From the NCBI RefSeq assembly GCF_000214725.1, contig NC_015574.1:620001-684000 (forward strand): a stretch of DNA of 64,000 bases, written 5' to 3'. Of this stretch, positions 1 through 9,076 are shown one piece after another. Source of the stretch: Methanobacterium paludis. Lineage in GTDB: Archaea; Methanobacteriota; Methanobacteria; Methanobacteriales; Methanobacteriaceae. The translations under genes were made by a program, and so were the position numbers. Numbering within the stretch: the stretch's first letter is position 1; each line of letters starts with the position of its first letter. The notes beneath the pieces are model-generated. The model was not told where the DNA came from. It saw only the letters and a list, made by a program, of their open reading frames with translations, and searched no databases.

Positions 1-530
1 AGTTTATTCTCAAGCTCTGCTCTGTCTCTTGAACCAGCAACAGCCTTTAAAACATTCACATAAGCATTCAATGATTCTTCAGAGGGATAACATGGCATTT
101 CAAGGGTTATACAAATATCTTCCCTTTTAAAGCAGGTTGTTCTGATGAAGGGAGAAACAGATCCTATGAGAACTCCATTTTCAAGTTCTATAAGTGGAGG
201 AACACCAACCCTTTTTTCACGGTCCAGATCTATGAGTTTTTTATAACTTTCTGGTTTGTAGCAGTGGGGTTCCACGTAAACTACAGGTTTATAATAGTTT
301 ATAATGGATAAAATCTCTTTTCCAATTTTTGATTGGTAATAACGTTTGTCTAGGGTGCTTATATAGGGGCTCCTTTCGCAGTTGTAGATCAAAAGCTTTC
401 CATTTGGAATATCATCTTCATGGATCTGGGAGAGGGCTTTTATGGTTGTAAGTCCTTCTTTACCATGAACTCCACCAACGAAAAGGCGCATTGGTCCTTT
501 ACCTTTATTGATAACCTTGAAATAACCCAT
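1..530 (-). CDS. DUF2119 family protein, 3' end outside window
   Basis: The frame is open from an ATG at 528-530 to the window edge, about 176 codons, beginning MGYFKVINKGKGPMRLFVGG. Conserved hypothetical protein of methanogens (DUF2119 by recollection). The motif GGVHGKEG near residue 20 and VEPHCY near residue 90 resemble the zinc-binding HxxE and later His of M14/aspartoacylase-type amidohydrolases, so a metallo-hydrolase fold is an inference. It lies downstream of ahcY on the same strand, but the two are separated by an inserted segment, and a remnant of a second copy of its start is found at 2166-2258. No clear Shine-Dalgarno precedes the ATG. Function unknown. Confidence 0.75.
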   Translation of the reverse strand, partial: MGYFKVINKGKGPMRLFVGGVHGKEGLTTIKALSQIHEDDIPNGKLLIYNCERSPYISTLDKRYYQSKIGKEILSIINYYKPVVYVEPHCYKPESYKKLIDLDREKRVGVPPLIELENGVLIGSVSPFIRTTCFKREDICITLEMPCYPSEESLNAYVNVLKAVAGSRDRAELENK

Positions 531-785
531 AAAAACACTCTTAATTTTTTTTTACTTTGAATATAATTTGATAAGGCAATTATTAATGTTTTATGATAAT
601 TATTGCGATGCGATAAGATGGGAATGAGTTGTATAATCAAAAAAATAAGTCAAATAATAAGATTAAGTAATGGAATGGATTGGAGGAACTTAACTAAGTT
701 CCAACTTCCCAATCATCCAGATAATCGGTCTGTTTTTTGATAAAGAATCTATTTAATTCCCATAACTTTTATTATCAGCATATCC
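505..785. repeat. Copy A of duplicated ahcY/DUF2119 junction
   Basis: This segment holds the first codons of the DUF2119 gene, its upstream region, and a degenerate copy of the last 25 or so codons of ahcY. It aligns over nearly its whole length, with small indels, to 2233-2512. Both contain ATAACCCATAA-type start regions and the ahcY tail CCAACTTCCCAATCATC. Divergence is visible (roughly one base in four by eye), so the duplication is not recent. Confidence 0.8.
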
Positions 786-787
786 AG
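694..787 (-). pseudogene. ahcY 3'-terminal remnant
   Basis: Reverse-strand reading recovers a decayed version of the AhcY C-terminus (functional copy ends AMGIEIDSL...DYLDDWEVGT). The coding bases for the last eight residues are intact (ending GTT GGA ACT TAG), but indels break the frame between the MGI and YLDDW parts. Homology to the functional gene fades near 785-790, which marks one breakpoint of the duplication. Confidence 0.75.
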
Positions 788-1005
788 AGCTCGAATCTTC
801 CTTTGATATTCTTCTAGATTGGTTACTGAATCAAAACTGTCTTCTAGGTTCTCAAAAATATAGGTAAAGTATTCTGCGGTTTCTGTAGGATATTCCACAT
901 GAAAAATGTGCGGGCAATGTCAGAATACTCTTCAAATATCTTACCCACTTTCAGCCAGAACTCATCCTCCTCGTGTGTCAACTGGAGTGTGCAAATCAAT
1001 GAAAA
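749..1005 (-). pseudogene. Frameshifted remnant of an unidentified small gene
   Basis: Two overlapping reverse-strand frames together read as a plausible acidic helical protein: one carries EEDEFWLKVGKIFEEYSDIA followed by RTFF, the other continues VEYPTETAEYFTYIFENLED and later EEYQRKIRALDMLIIKVMG before a stop at 749. A single frameshift near 905 separates them. The 3' end runs into the ahcY remnant, so the present stop is probably not original. The family is not recognised. Confidence 0.5.
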
Positions 1006-1095
1006 TTTTTAATAAATTTCCAATAACATTAAACCTTTATATTCATTCTATCTTATTCAGTATTAATTTGAATTTAAAGATGGGATGATTGTTAA

Positions 1096-1866
1096 ATGAA
1101 AAATTATAAAGGTTTGAAGACTTCAGGTATTTTAATGGTATTATGCAGCCTATTTATGATGTTGAATAATAGGTCTTATGGCCCAATAATGATGGCTTTT
1201 GGAATATTCATTGTTACATTCATTAGTTTTAAGGATAAAAAGCAAGATATAACCGCGGGTATAATTATAGCTGCGACTTTAGCGGTGATGTTAACTTTAG
1301 AATATTTTTTGGTACCAATACAAAACACAACTTTCTATATGCTCCTTTTAATAATGAGCTTAGGTATTTTTATAAGTTTTTACTTTTCTTTGAAACCTCA
1401 AAATCTTCTTTCTAAACGGGAAAAAATTTTAGCTTGGACTGGATCCATTTTAGGGGGAATAAGTCTTTTTAGTTTAATGAGTATTATTTTTAATAATTTT
1501 AGAGTATCGCTCATAATCGGAGTTTTTACGTTAATTATGATTGTATTTAGCCTGTTAATTCGAAGGAAAATATCCAAAGAGAAGGCATTAAAGGATGAAT
1601 TTGATGAGGGATTTACTACAGAAAAAGTTGAAGAATATTGGTTTAGATATGAAATTGGTGGGATGCCAAAGCCTGTACGTTGGCAGGGATGGGCTTGTTA
1701 TGTTATTATTTTCTTATCTCCCTTTGTGGTGTTAATTTTTGATAATGATCTAGACACTGCGTTTGTTATTATATTAGCAATTATATCTGTTTTTATCGTA
1801 ATATCTATGTTAAAAAGTAATTATAAAGAAAATATAATGAAATATAGAGAAGATCTAAAGAAATAA
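1096..1866 (+). CDS. Polytopic membrane protein, unknown function
   Basis: A 256-residue protein with about seven hydrophobic helices (residues 10-45, 50-90, 115-150 and two near 195-245) and a charged cytoplasmic loop around residues 150-190. It is a paralogue of the protein at 57736-58518: both share the layout ...YGPI/GPVL..., EY(F/L)L(V/A)P.QN...FY and KREKIL(A/S)WTG. No enzymatic motif is visible. It sits inside the insertion bounded by the two junction copies, so it was probably brought in with the insertion. The ATG follows a weak GGGATGAT element. Confidence 0.7.
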   Translation: MKNYKGLKTSGILMVLCSLFMMLNNRSYGPIMMAFGIFIVTFISFKDKKQDITAGIIIAATLAVMLTLEYFLVPIQNTTFYMLLLIMSLGIFISFYFSLKPQNLLSKREKILAWTGSILGGISLFSLMSIIFNNFRVSLIIGVFTLIMIVFSLLIRRKISKEKALKDEFDEGFTTEKVEEYWFRYEIGGMPKPVRWQGWACYVIIFLSPFVVLIFDNDLDTAFVIILAIISVFIVISMLKSNYKENIMKYREDLKK

Positions 1867-2028
1867 CAGATACTTGGGTTATGTAATCCATTTTTTAAAG
1901 ATGGTTTGTTAGTTCGGTTTATTGAGGATGCTTTTAAATAGAATTCAAGATTATGACTTACAGATTGATATTTTCTGTTGAAAAACTAACAATCCTGAAA
2001 TTCTACAAAATAAGTCGTATTTTCAAAT

Positions 2029-2114
<86 letters not shown>

Positions 2115-2165
2115 CTATGTCAGGGTAGTTGAATATCATATATAAAATGTGAGTTTTTTAGAACC

Positions 2166-2258
2166 TTATTTTATCATAATTTTATAATAACCATTTTTGG
2201 TTTTTAGATTTATTTCATTCAAAATGGAGTCCTTGTTGATAACTTTGAGATAACCCAT
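2166..2258 (-). pseudogene. 5' remnant of a DUF2119 gene copy
   Basis: Starting at ATG 2258 the reverse strand reads MGYLKVINKDSIL, matching the first nine residues of the intact gene (MGYFKVINK), then loses homology and stops after 30 codons. It is the counterpart of the ahcY remnant at 694-787 and shows that this was the original ahcY-DUF2119 junction or a copy of it. Confidence 0.7.
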
Positions 2259-2512
2259 AAGAACGCTTCATTTTTTCATTTGAATATAATAACTTGATAA
2301 AATAATTATGATGTTTCATAGCAACTATAGGAGATTTAGAGGAAATGAGATTGGATAATCAAAGAAAATAGTCAAAGAAATAAAATTAAGTAATGAAAAG
2401 GATTAGAAGAAACTTAATTAAGTCCCAACTTCCCAATCATCGAGGTAATCAATCTGTTTTTTTGATAATGAGTCGATTTCAATTCCCATAGCTTTTAATT
2501 TCAGATTTGCGA
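2233..2512. repeat. Copy B of duplicated ahcY/DUF2119 junction
   Basis: Direct-repeat partner of 505-785. It includes the functional 3' end of ahcY (stop at 2418), the spacer, and the truncated DUF2119 start. The two copies bracket about 1.45 kb containing the membrane protein gene, tRNA-Leu and a decayed gene. Confidence 0.8.
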
Positions 2513-3671
2513 CTTTTATATCTGTTTCATCAGGAGTTTTATGGACTCCAACCTCTAATTCGTTTTCAAGGAGGTATTTGGCTGAAAGTGACTGCATTGC
2601 AAAGCTCATGTCCATTATTTCAGCAGGATGGCCCTGTCCACGGTCTCCCGCAAGGTTCACAAGTCTTCCATCTGCCATGAGATATAATTTCCTTCCATCT
2701 GCCATAACAAATTCTTCTATATCTGGTTTTATATTTTCATGAGTTTTGGCCATTGCCTGAAGGTCTTCTTTGTTTATTTCCACGTTGAAGTGTCCGGAGT
2801 TTGCAAGTATGCACCCGTCTTTCATGTACTTGAAATCATCGCCTGAAACAACATCCACATCTCCTGTGGCTGTTAATAGCATGTCAGCATGTTTAACAGC
2901 TTCGCGGATTTTCATAACTCTGTAACCATCCATCCGTGCTTCAAGGGCTCTTATTGGATCTACTTCAGTTACTATAACATTTGCACCGAGGCCGTTTGCC
3001 CTCATGGCTATTCCTCGACCGCACCAACCGTATCCACAGACAACGATAGTTTTCCCTGCTATGAGAACGTTTGTTGAACCCATTATGGAGTCAAAGGTTG
3101 ACTGGCCTGTACCGTAACGATTGTCAAAGAGGTACTTCATGTAAGAATCGTTTACAGCCATAACTGGAAATTTAAGGGCTTTATCCTTGTGCATTGCTTT
3201 TAATCTGTGAATTCCAGTTGTGGTCTCTTCACATGCACCTTTTATCTTTGAGAGAAGTTCCTGTCTCTCTCTGTGAATAAGGAATATCATGTCGGCACCA
3301 TCGTCGATTATTATATCTGGTTCATAGTCCAGAACTTTGTTCAAGTTTTCGTAGTATTCTTCATTGGTTTCACCCCTCCAACCGTACATATTAAGCCCCA
3401 TTTCTGCTCCTGCAGCTGTGGCATCGTCTTGGGTTGAGAGAGGGTTACAGCCCGTCATTACAACTTCTGCGCCTCCTGCTAGAAATGTTAAGCCGAGGTT
3501 TATGGTTTTTGGCTCAAGGTGTAAGCATGATCCTATTGTAATTCCTTCAAAGGGTTTTTCTTCTTCAAATTTGCTTTTTATATGTTCAAGGACTGGCATG
3601 TGTCTTTGAACCCATTCTATTTTCTTTTTACCTTGCGGTGCAAGTGAAATGTCCTTTACATTGTAACTCAT
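2418..3671 (-). CDS. ahcY: Adenosylhomocysteinase / S-inosylhomocysteine hydrolase
   Basis: A 417-residue NAD-dependent hydrolase that splits S-adenosyl- or, in methanogens, S-inosyl-L-homocysteine, recycling the methyltransferase product. Visible signatures: substrate-domain GSCLHLEPKT (residue ~48) and NDSYMKYLFDN (~175), and the NAD-binding glycine-rich loop VCGYGWCGRG (~212). The short archaeal C-terminus ends YLDDWEVGT, without the bacterial/eukaryotic K-Y tail. A Shine-Dalgarno AGGTG lies about six bases before the ATG. Methanocaldococcus work shows the archaeal enzyme can prefer S-inosylhomocysteine; which substrate applies here cannot be read from sequence. Its last codons are duplicated at 694-787. 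Confidence 0.95.
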   Translation of the reverse strand: MSYNVKDISLAPQGKKKIEWVQRHMPVLEHIKSKFEEEKPFEGITIGSCLHLEPKTINLGLTFLAGGAEVVMTGCNPLSTQDDATAAGAEMGLNMYGWRGETNEEYYENLNKVLDYEPDIIIDDGADMIFLIHRERQELLSKIKGACEETTTGIHRLKAMHKDKALKFPVMAVNDSYMKYLFDNRYGTGQSTFDSIMGSTNVLIAGKTIVVCGYGWCGRGIAMRANGLGANVIVTEVDPIRALEARMDGYRVMKIREAVKHADMLLTATGDVDVVSGDDFKYMKDGCILANSGHFNVEINKEDLQAMAKTHENIKPDIEEFVMADGRKLYLMADGRLVNLAGDRGQGHPAEIMDMSFAMQSLSAKYLLENELEVGVHKTPDETDIKVANLKLKAMGIEIDSLSKKQIDYLDDWEVGT

Positions 3672-4087
3672 TGTTTCACCTTTTAAATCAAGTTTTAATA
3701 AAAACTTTAATGACTACAGATTTTTCTAGATTAATTTAAGTGTTTATCATTTTTGTATAATACCCTATTTAATGCATTTGAACATTTGGACTTAAAAATA
3801 GCAAGAAAAATAAGTAAATTGGAACTTTTACAAAAATTTAAAAGATTTCCATATTTTATCAAAACATCTTATCAAGAATATTTGAATTAACATAGTTTAC
3901 AGTCATCATGATTAAAATCAAAAGAAATATTAAAAAAATTAATAAACTATATTGAAATAGGAACTTCAAAGGTAGAAACGTTTAGAAATAAGAATTAACA
4001 ACTAATTAACTCTAATTAACTAATTAAAATAGGATATTAATAAAAATAAAGCAGGAGATTAAAGAAATAAATCTCCTTAATTAAATT
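3672..4087. other. AT-rich spacer between cdc48 and ahcY
   Basis: No coding frame or RNA gene is seen. It must contain the ahcY promoter (near 3690-3780) and the 3' end of the cdc48 transcript; a CTAATTAACT-type motif is repeated around 4000-4025. Confidence 0.5.
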
Positions 4088-6277
4088 TTAACTGTACTGC
4101 CTTAAATCTATCTCTTTTTTTGGTTTTACTTTATCCATAGCTCCCCTGAACTGTTTCATTTTCACTTTGTCTGCTTCCATGTTATCTCGAAGTGTCAACA
4201 TTACCGCTTCTCGGCATACGGCTTCAATATCTGCTCCAACGTAGCCTTCTGTCCTTTTAGCAAGTTTTTCAAGGTCAACATCATCTGCAAGTGGCATATC
4301 CTTTGTGTGCACTTTGAATATTGCAATTCTAGCTTCTTCATCTGGATCTCCAACTTCAACGTGTCTGTCAAATCTTCCAGGACGCAGTAAGGCGGGATCT
4401 ATTATGTCCACACGGTTTGTGGCCGCTACCACTACAACGTCCTGCAGTTCCTCAAGCCCATCGATCTCTGTTAAAAGCTGGTTAACAACACGCTGTGTTA
4501 CGCCGGAATCTGTACTGCTCCCACCTCTTGTGGATGCTATGGAATCTATTTCATCAAAGAATATTACAGTTGGTGCAGTTTGCCTTGCTTTTTTAAATAC
4601 TTCCCTTACACCTTTTTCTGATTCTCCAACCCATTTTGATAGGAGTTCAGGACCCTTGATGGCTATGAAGTTTGCTTCACTCTCGTTTGCAACGGCTTTT
4701 GCAAGTAATGTTTTACCAGTTCCTGGAGGTCCGTAGACTAAAACACCTTTTGGTGGCTTTACACCGAATTTCTCAAAGTTTTCAGGATATTTAAGTGGCC
4801 ATTCAACAGCTTCCCTTAGCTCCTGTTTTGCACCTTCGAGTCCTCCAATGTCATCCCATTTAACGTTAGGAACCTGTACGAAAATTTCACGAAGTGCTGA
4901 GGGTTGTATCTCTTTTAGGGCTTCCTTGAAGTCTGATTTTTTGACAATCATTTTTTTAAGGGTTTCTTTGGGTATTTCCTCGTCTCCTTTTATATCCGGG
5001 AGCACCCGCCTTAACACCCTCATTGCAGATTCTTTGCACAGTGATTCCAGGTCTGCACCCACAAATCCATGGGTTATTTCTGCTATTTCATCCAAATCCA
5101 CCTTCTCGTCTAAAGGCATTCCCCTGGTGTGTATCTGGAGCACTTCTCTTCTTCCGTCCTTGTCTGGTACGCCTATTTCTATTTCCCTGTCAAATCTTCC
5201 AGGTCTCCTGATGGCCTGGTCAAGGGCGTCTGGTCTGTTTGTTGCGCCTATAACTACAACCTGGCCCCTGCCTTTGAGGCCGTCCATTAAAGTTAGAAGT
5301 TGTGCAACTGTTCTTCGCTCAACTTCTCCTGTGACTTCCTCTCTTTTTGGGGCAATAGCATCGATTTCATCTATGAATATGATGGAAGGTGCATTTTCTT
5401 CGGCTTCTTCAAAGAGTTCTCTGAGTCTTTCCTCGGATCCACCAACGTATTTACTCATGATCTCAGGACCGTTTATTGCTATAAAGTGTGCATCGCTTTC
5501 GTTTGCAACGGCCTTTGCAAGTAATGTTTTACCAGTTCCTGGTGGACCATGCATCAAAACACCTTTTGGTGGAGATATTCCCAGTCTTTCGAAGAGTTCA
5601 GGCCTTTTAAGCGGGATCTCTATCATTTCCCTTACTTTTTTAACTTCTTCCTTGAGGCCTCCAATGTCTTCGTAGTTCACATCCACGACGTTTGCAACTC
5701 CTTCAAGTTTTGAAACATCGACAGGTTCTCTTTGTACCTCAACATCTGTCATTTGTGTGATCTGAACAATTCCTGCAGGTTTTGTCGATACAACTGCGAG
5801 TTTGATCTCACCCATTGGTCTAACTTCTGTCATCATGTCCCTGAAGAAGTCGTCGAACACTCCACCTCTCATGGTTTGTTGTTGTCTTACTCCTGTGACT
5901 ATTATGTCTCCTTGAGACATTACTCTGCCCATAAATGCGGGTTTAGCATTTTGTATTACTATTTCCTGGTCAACAGGTGCTAGAATTACTTTACTTGCTT
6001 CTTTGACTTCTGCGTGTTTTACTGTGACCTCTTCACCTATGGATGTTCCTGCGTTCTTCCTCATGTAACCGTCTATACGGATTATACCCAGGCCGATGTC
6101 AGATTGGCTTGATGCAACCCTTGCTGCGGTTATTTTCTTTCCTTCCATCTGTATTATGTCTCCATCATGGAGATCGAGCTTCTGCATGCATGCAGGGTCA
6201 ATTCTGGCAATTGATCTACCAACATCGCTCTGTGAAAATGCTTCTGCTACTTTTAATTTCATTTCTTTATTTTCCAT
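4088..6277 (-). CDS. Cdc48/VAT-type AAA+ ATPase
   Basis: About 729 residues, the archaeal p97/VCP homologue that unfolds proteins, probably for the proteasome. The N domain (residues 1-180) is a double-psi barrel type (VAEAFSQSDVGRSIARID). Two AAA modules follow, each with Walker A GPPGTGKT (about 243 and 515), Walker B (IIFIDEIDAIAPKR; VIFFDEIDSIA) and an SRH (NRPD...RRPGRFDRE; NRVD...LRPGRFDRH). The penultimate residue is Tyr (RQYS), close to an HbYX proteasome-docking end but with Gln in the hydrophobic position. ATG 6277 is preferred because GGGGGG lies just before it; an in-frame TTG at 6289 would add four residues but would place this run inside the gene. Confidence 0.93.
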   Translation of the reverse strand: MENKEMKLKVAEAFSQSDVGRSIARIDPACMQKLDLHDGDIIQMEGKKITAARVASSQSDIGLGIIRIDGYMRKNAGTSIGEEVTVKHAEVKEASKVILAPVDQEIVIQNAKPAFMGRVMSQGDIIVTGVRQQQTMRGGVFDDFFRDMMTEVRPMGEIKLAVVSTKPAGIVQITQMTDVEVQREPVDVSKLEGVANVVDVNYEDIGGLKEEVKKVREMIEIPLKRPELFERLGISPPKGVLMHGPPGTGKTLLAKAVANESDAHFIAINGPEIMSKYVGGSEERLRELFEEAEENAPSIIFIDEIDAIAPKREEVTGEVERRTVAQLLTLMDGLKGRGQVVVIGATNRPDALDQAIRRPGRFDREIEIGVPDKDGRREVLQIHTRGMPLDEKVDLDEIAEITHGFVGADLESLCKESAMRVLRRVLPDIKGDEEIPKETLKKMIVKKSDFKEALKEIQPSALREIFVQVPNVKWDDIGGLEGAKQELREAVEWPLKYPENFEKFGVKPPKGVLVYGPPGTGKTLLAKAVANESEANFIAIKGPELLSKWVGESEKGVREVFKKARQTAPTVIFFDEIDSIASTRGGSSTDSGVTQRVVNQLLTEIDGLEELQDVVVVAATNRVDIIDPALLRPGRFDRHVEVGDPDEEARIAIFKVHTKDMPLADDVDLEKLAKRTEGYVGADIEAVCREAVMLTLRDNMEADKVKMKQFRGAMDKVKPKKEIDLRQYS

Positions 6278-6785
6278 AAAACCCCCCAATAAAACTTTTA
6301 ATATCTTGAATGTAACTTTTTGATGGTTTTAAAATGATTTTTAATCTAAATAATCTTTTAGTTAACTTATGTTACTATAACATTATGGTTTTTAGTATAT
6401 AAAATTTGCGTAAATTCTGGTGTTTTTATTAATAGATTATGTAAAAAATCGTACAAATAGTTTTAGTAAAGGACATGTTCTAAGTGTAATGTGTTTTAAT
6501 TATTTCAACAAAACAGAAAAAATAGAGAAAAGAATAAACTTAAAAGAAAATTTAAAAGAAACAAATCCTAAAAATCATGAAAACAAATGATATTGCGAAC
6601 TAAAAATGAATAAGATGTTAAGTAATGTAAGTATAATACCTAAAATTGGTTCTTTGGGGTTTTTAATATTTTTTATCTTTCAAAATAGTTTAATATTCAA
6701 AATAGACATATATTAAAACCATTTGATTATCGTGTCTGGTTTCAATTCTTTGTATTTAGTCTAATTCTTTAGAATTTAATTTAAT
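6278..6785. other. AT-rich spacer with cdc48 promoter
   Basis: No gene seen. On the reverse strand a TATA-like TTTTATATACT occurs near 6395-6405, giving a predicted leader of about 100 nt before cdc48. A small palindrome GTTACTATAAC at 6371-6381 lies near the predicted start and could be an operator. Confidence 0.35.
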
Positions 6786-8090
6786 TCATCGTATTAATCC
6801 GCCAAATCCTTTTAAAAGATTTTCAACTTCGTGTCGGATGTTTGGGTCTATTACAGAGTACCTTATTGTAACGCTTTTTTTTCCGAGGGTTATTTGGTTT
6901 CCACTGTAAATACCAAGTACAGAAGATGTTACAACGCCTTTTAAACTTTTTATTGTGTTTGATATGACTTCAGGGTCGCAGTTATCAGGGAAGACAGCTG
7001 AAACATCGTAAGTTTTCTTTGGAAAACTCTCAATTTTCCATTTTAAAAGTTCCACATCGCTTAGAACTTCTACATTCGACAACTTTAATTTTATCTCTTT
7101 TTTATCTTGATCTAAAATTGCAAAATTTGGTGTCAAATCTTTTAAAATTCCTATATGGATCTTACCAGAATAAATATGTCTCAAACCAACTTCTTCACCA
7201 ACAGAATCTTTAAGAAGCCTAATTTCTTCAGTAAGTGCAGATATTGCTTTATCTGACCTTCCTAATGCAGCTTCAAGGTCATCAAGGTGTTTTGCAGCAG
7301 AACTCATCGCACCCACAAATTCCTTTTCATTACCCTCTGATATCATTTCTTTCAATTCTTTGAAGGTTTGCAGGAAGGCTTCATGGGTTTCTTGGATGTA
7401 TCCATTGTGAGTTTGTATGGAGTAGCAGAGGTAAGGATTTTGTGCAACTATCCTTGCAATCATATCCAACATAAGGCTGTAAACTGGACTTGCAAAATTT
7501 CTGGACTCTTTAATATCAATTTGAAGCTTTTCTATTGTTGATGCAATGCATATATATGAAAAGTGGGTGAGTCCCTGGACTATGCTCATCATCTTGTCGT
7601 GAGTTTGAGGTGTTGTCACTATAACTCTGGCATTTTCAGCTTCAAGGAAATCTAAGACTTTCTGATACCATTTACCCCTTTTAACAGGGGTTAAAACCAC
7701 AACCTGTCCATCGAGGGATCTAATTCTGGGGCCGAACATAGGGTGTGATGGTAGGATTTCAACCCCTTTTGGGGTACATTCATTCATAACACTTGTCGGC
7801 TCTTCCTTTACAGAGGTAACGTCCATAATGAGGGATCCTTCCTTTAAATAAGGCGCAATTTCCCGTATTGTTTCTGTTGTTACACCTATTGGAACAGACA
7901 AAATAACCAGATCAGCTTGAGAAGCTGCTTTTATGTTGTCAGGAGTGTATTTAACTCCTAACCTCTTTGAGACATTTTCTCCATCAATTCTGTTTCTTCC
8001 GGTTATGGTAACATTGAATCCTTTATTTTTCAGGAAATTGGCTATCCAGTTACCCAAACCTTTAGTACCGCCGATTATACTGATCTTCAC
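6786..8090 (-). CDS. tyrA: Prephenate dehydrogenase with C-terminal extension
   Basis: A 434-residue NAD(P)-dependent enzyme converting prephenate to 4-hydroxyphenylpyruvate in tyrosine synthesis. The N-terminal Rossmann motif is IIGGTKGLGNW (residue ~4), followed by DLVILSVPIGVT, LIMDVTSVK and the catalytic-region SHPMFGP (~118). The helical dimerisation domain runs to about 270. The extension of about 130 residues resembles the methanogen form and may carry an ACT-like regulatory fold (inference). The start is GTG, with AGGAGAT seven bases upstream. It stands alone in this window. Confidence 0.9.
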   Translation of the reverse strand: MKISIIGGTKGLGNWIANFLKNKGFNVTITGRNRIDGENVSKRLGVKYTPDNIKAASQADLVILSVPIGVTTETIREIAPYLKEGSLIMDVTSVKEEPTSVMNECTPKGVEILPSHPMFGPRIRSLDGQVVVLTPVKRGKWYQKVLDFLEAENARVIVTTPQTHDKMMSIVQGLTHFSYICIASTIEKLQIDIKESRNFASPVYSLMLDMIARIVAQNPYLCYSIQTHNGYIQETHEAFLQTFKELKEMISEGNEKEFVGAMSSAAKHLDDLEAALGRSDKAISALTEEIRLLKDSVGEEVGLRHIYSGKIHIGILKDLTPNFAILDQDKKEIKLKLSNVEVLSDVELLKWKIESFPKKTYDVSAVFPDNCDPEVISNTIKSLKGVVTSSVLGIYSGNQITLGKKSVTIRYSVIDPNIRHEVENLLKGFGGLIR

Positions 8091-8303
8091 AGAAAAATCT
8101 CCTCTTTTAGTTCTCTTTATTCCACGATGATAAATTTTCTATACTTTGTTATAATTGACGATGTATAAAAAAATAAGGATTAATCAACTGTAAAATTTTA
8201 GAGAAATTCAAGTGTTTTAGAGGAGTTTAAATAATTTTTTTGTGTTTTACTGATTTTTCTATGGTTTAAGGCACTAAAAAATTTTAATAGAATAAAATTT
8301 AAA

Positions 8304-8624
8304 TTAGATCTCAATGGGATCTATTTCTATATCGGTGTTGACGCCTGTAATTTTCTCCAGGACTTTCAGTAGATCCTTGACTTTGTTGTTTTGCATTACA
8401 TCAACGAATCCTTCTAGTTCCGAACTTTTCTTCAAGAAGATGCCTCTTCTTTTTATTGGGTTGCCCTGAGCATCTACTGGATTGATTTCGATCATCACAG
8501 TTTCCTGTCTACCTGAAGACGGAGTTTTCACCAAAAACATGCCTCTTACATTTGTTGGAACTCTTTGCCAAGGTTTTATATTTTCCAGTGTCTCTTTTAC
8601 TTTGTTTTCTAAATTACTATCCAT
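8304..8624 (-). CDS. Conserved archaeal hypothetical protein (106 aa)
   Basis: An acidic/basic mixed soluble protein with no membrane segment or cysteine cluster. It carries KPWQRVPTNVRGMFLVKTP and a C-terminal DIEIDPIEI. The ATG is preceded by GGAGGT. I recognise it only as the kind of short conserved protein found in Methanobacteria; function unknown. Not obviously linked to its neighbours. Confidence 0.75.
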   Translation of the reverse strand: MDSNLENKVKETLENIKPWQRVPTNVRGMFLVKTPSSGRQETVMIEINPVDAQGNPIKRRGIFLKKSSELEGFVDVMQNNKVKDLLKVLEKITGVNTDIEIDPIEI

Positions 8625-8950
8625 TTTAATACCTCCACGTTTCTTTAGTAATAACTTTTATATAAAAGTTATCATTAACCTTTGATCACAATTACCAATA
8701 CGATTATTTGATGGTTATAAAAACCTAAAAACCTAAAAATAGAGTTTAAATTGAAAATAAAATTTATATATTCCTTATTTTCATTATTTGCTTTAATAAC
8801 TGTTAAATTACCATTAAAATCTAAATAATCATTAAATAATTGGAGAACATAATGTAAAATAGAAGATTGAATTATAAAAAATTGAATTATAAAGGGCAAT
8901 AAAATAGTAAGTAATCTGAAGGGCTAAAATTTTAACTGAATTTTAGTACA

Positions 8951-9060
8951 AGTAAAAAGGATTAAAAAGGATTAAAAAGGATTAAAAAGGATTAAAAAGG
9001 ATTAAAAAGGATTAAAAAGGATTAAAAAGGATTAAAAAGGATTAAAAAGGATTAAAAAGG
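8951..9060. repeat. Ten perfect tandem ATTAAAAAGG decamers upstream of pelA
   Basis: Ten exact copies of ATTAAAAAGG fill 8961-9060, preceded by one imperfect copy (AGTAAAAAGG, 8951-8960) and ending 16 bases before the pelA ATG. Each unit has a five-A tract, so A-tracts recur every 10 bases, close to the helical repeat, which predicts strongly curved DNA. The last copy also gives AAAAGG at 9055-9060. No coding frame is intended: the repeat contains TAA in one frame. Confidence 0.98.
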
Positions 9061-9076
9061 ATTTAATGGTTTTAAA

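Noticed and set aside
906..1088. Plus-strand frame of 60 codons before the membrane protein gene.
   Set aside because: It is antisense to a better-supported decayed gene on the minus strand and has no coding features.
4305..5675. Long plus-strand open frames opposite the Cdc48 gene.
   Set aside because: They are shadows of a conserved AAA+ gene with strong motifs on the minus strand.
8675..8899. Minus-strand frame of 74 codons (MPFIIQFFIIQSS...).
   Set aside because: It consists of AT-rich hydrophobic codons with no ribosome-binding site and no family resemblance.
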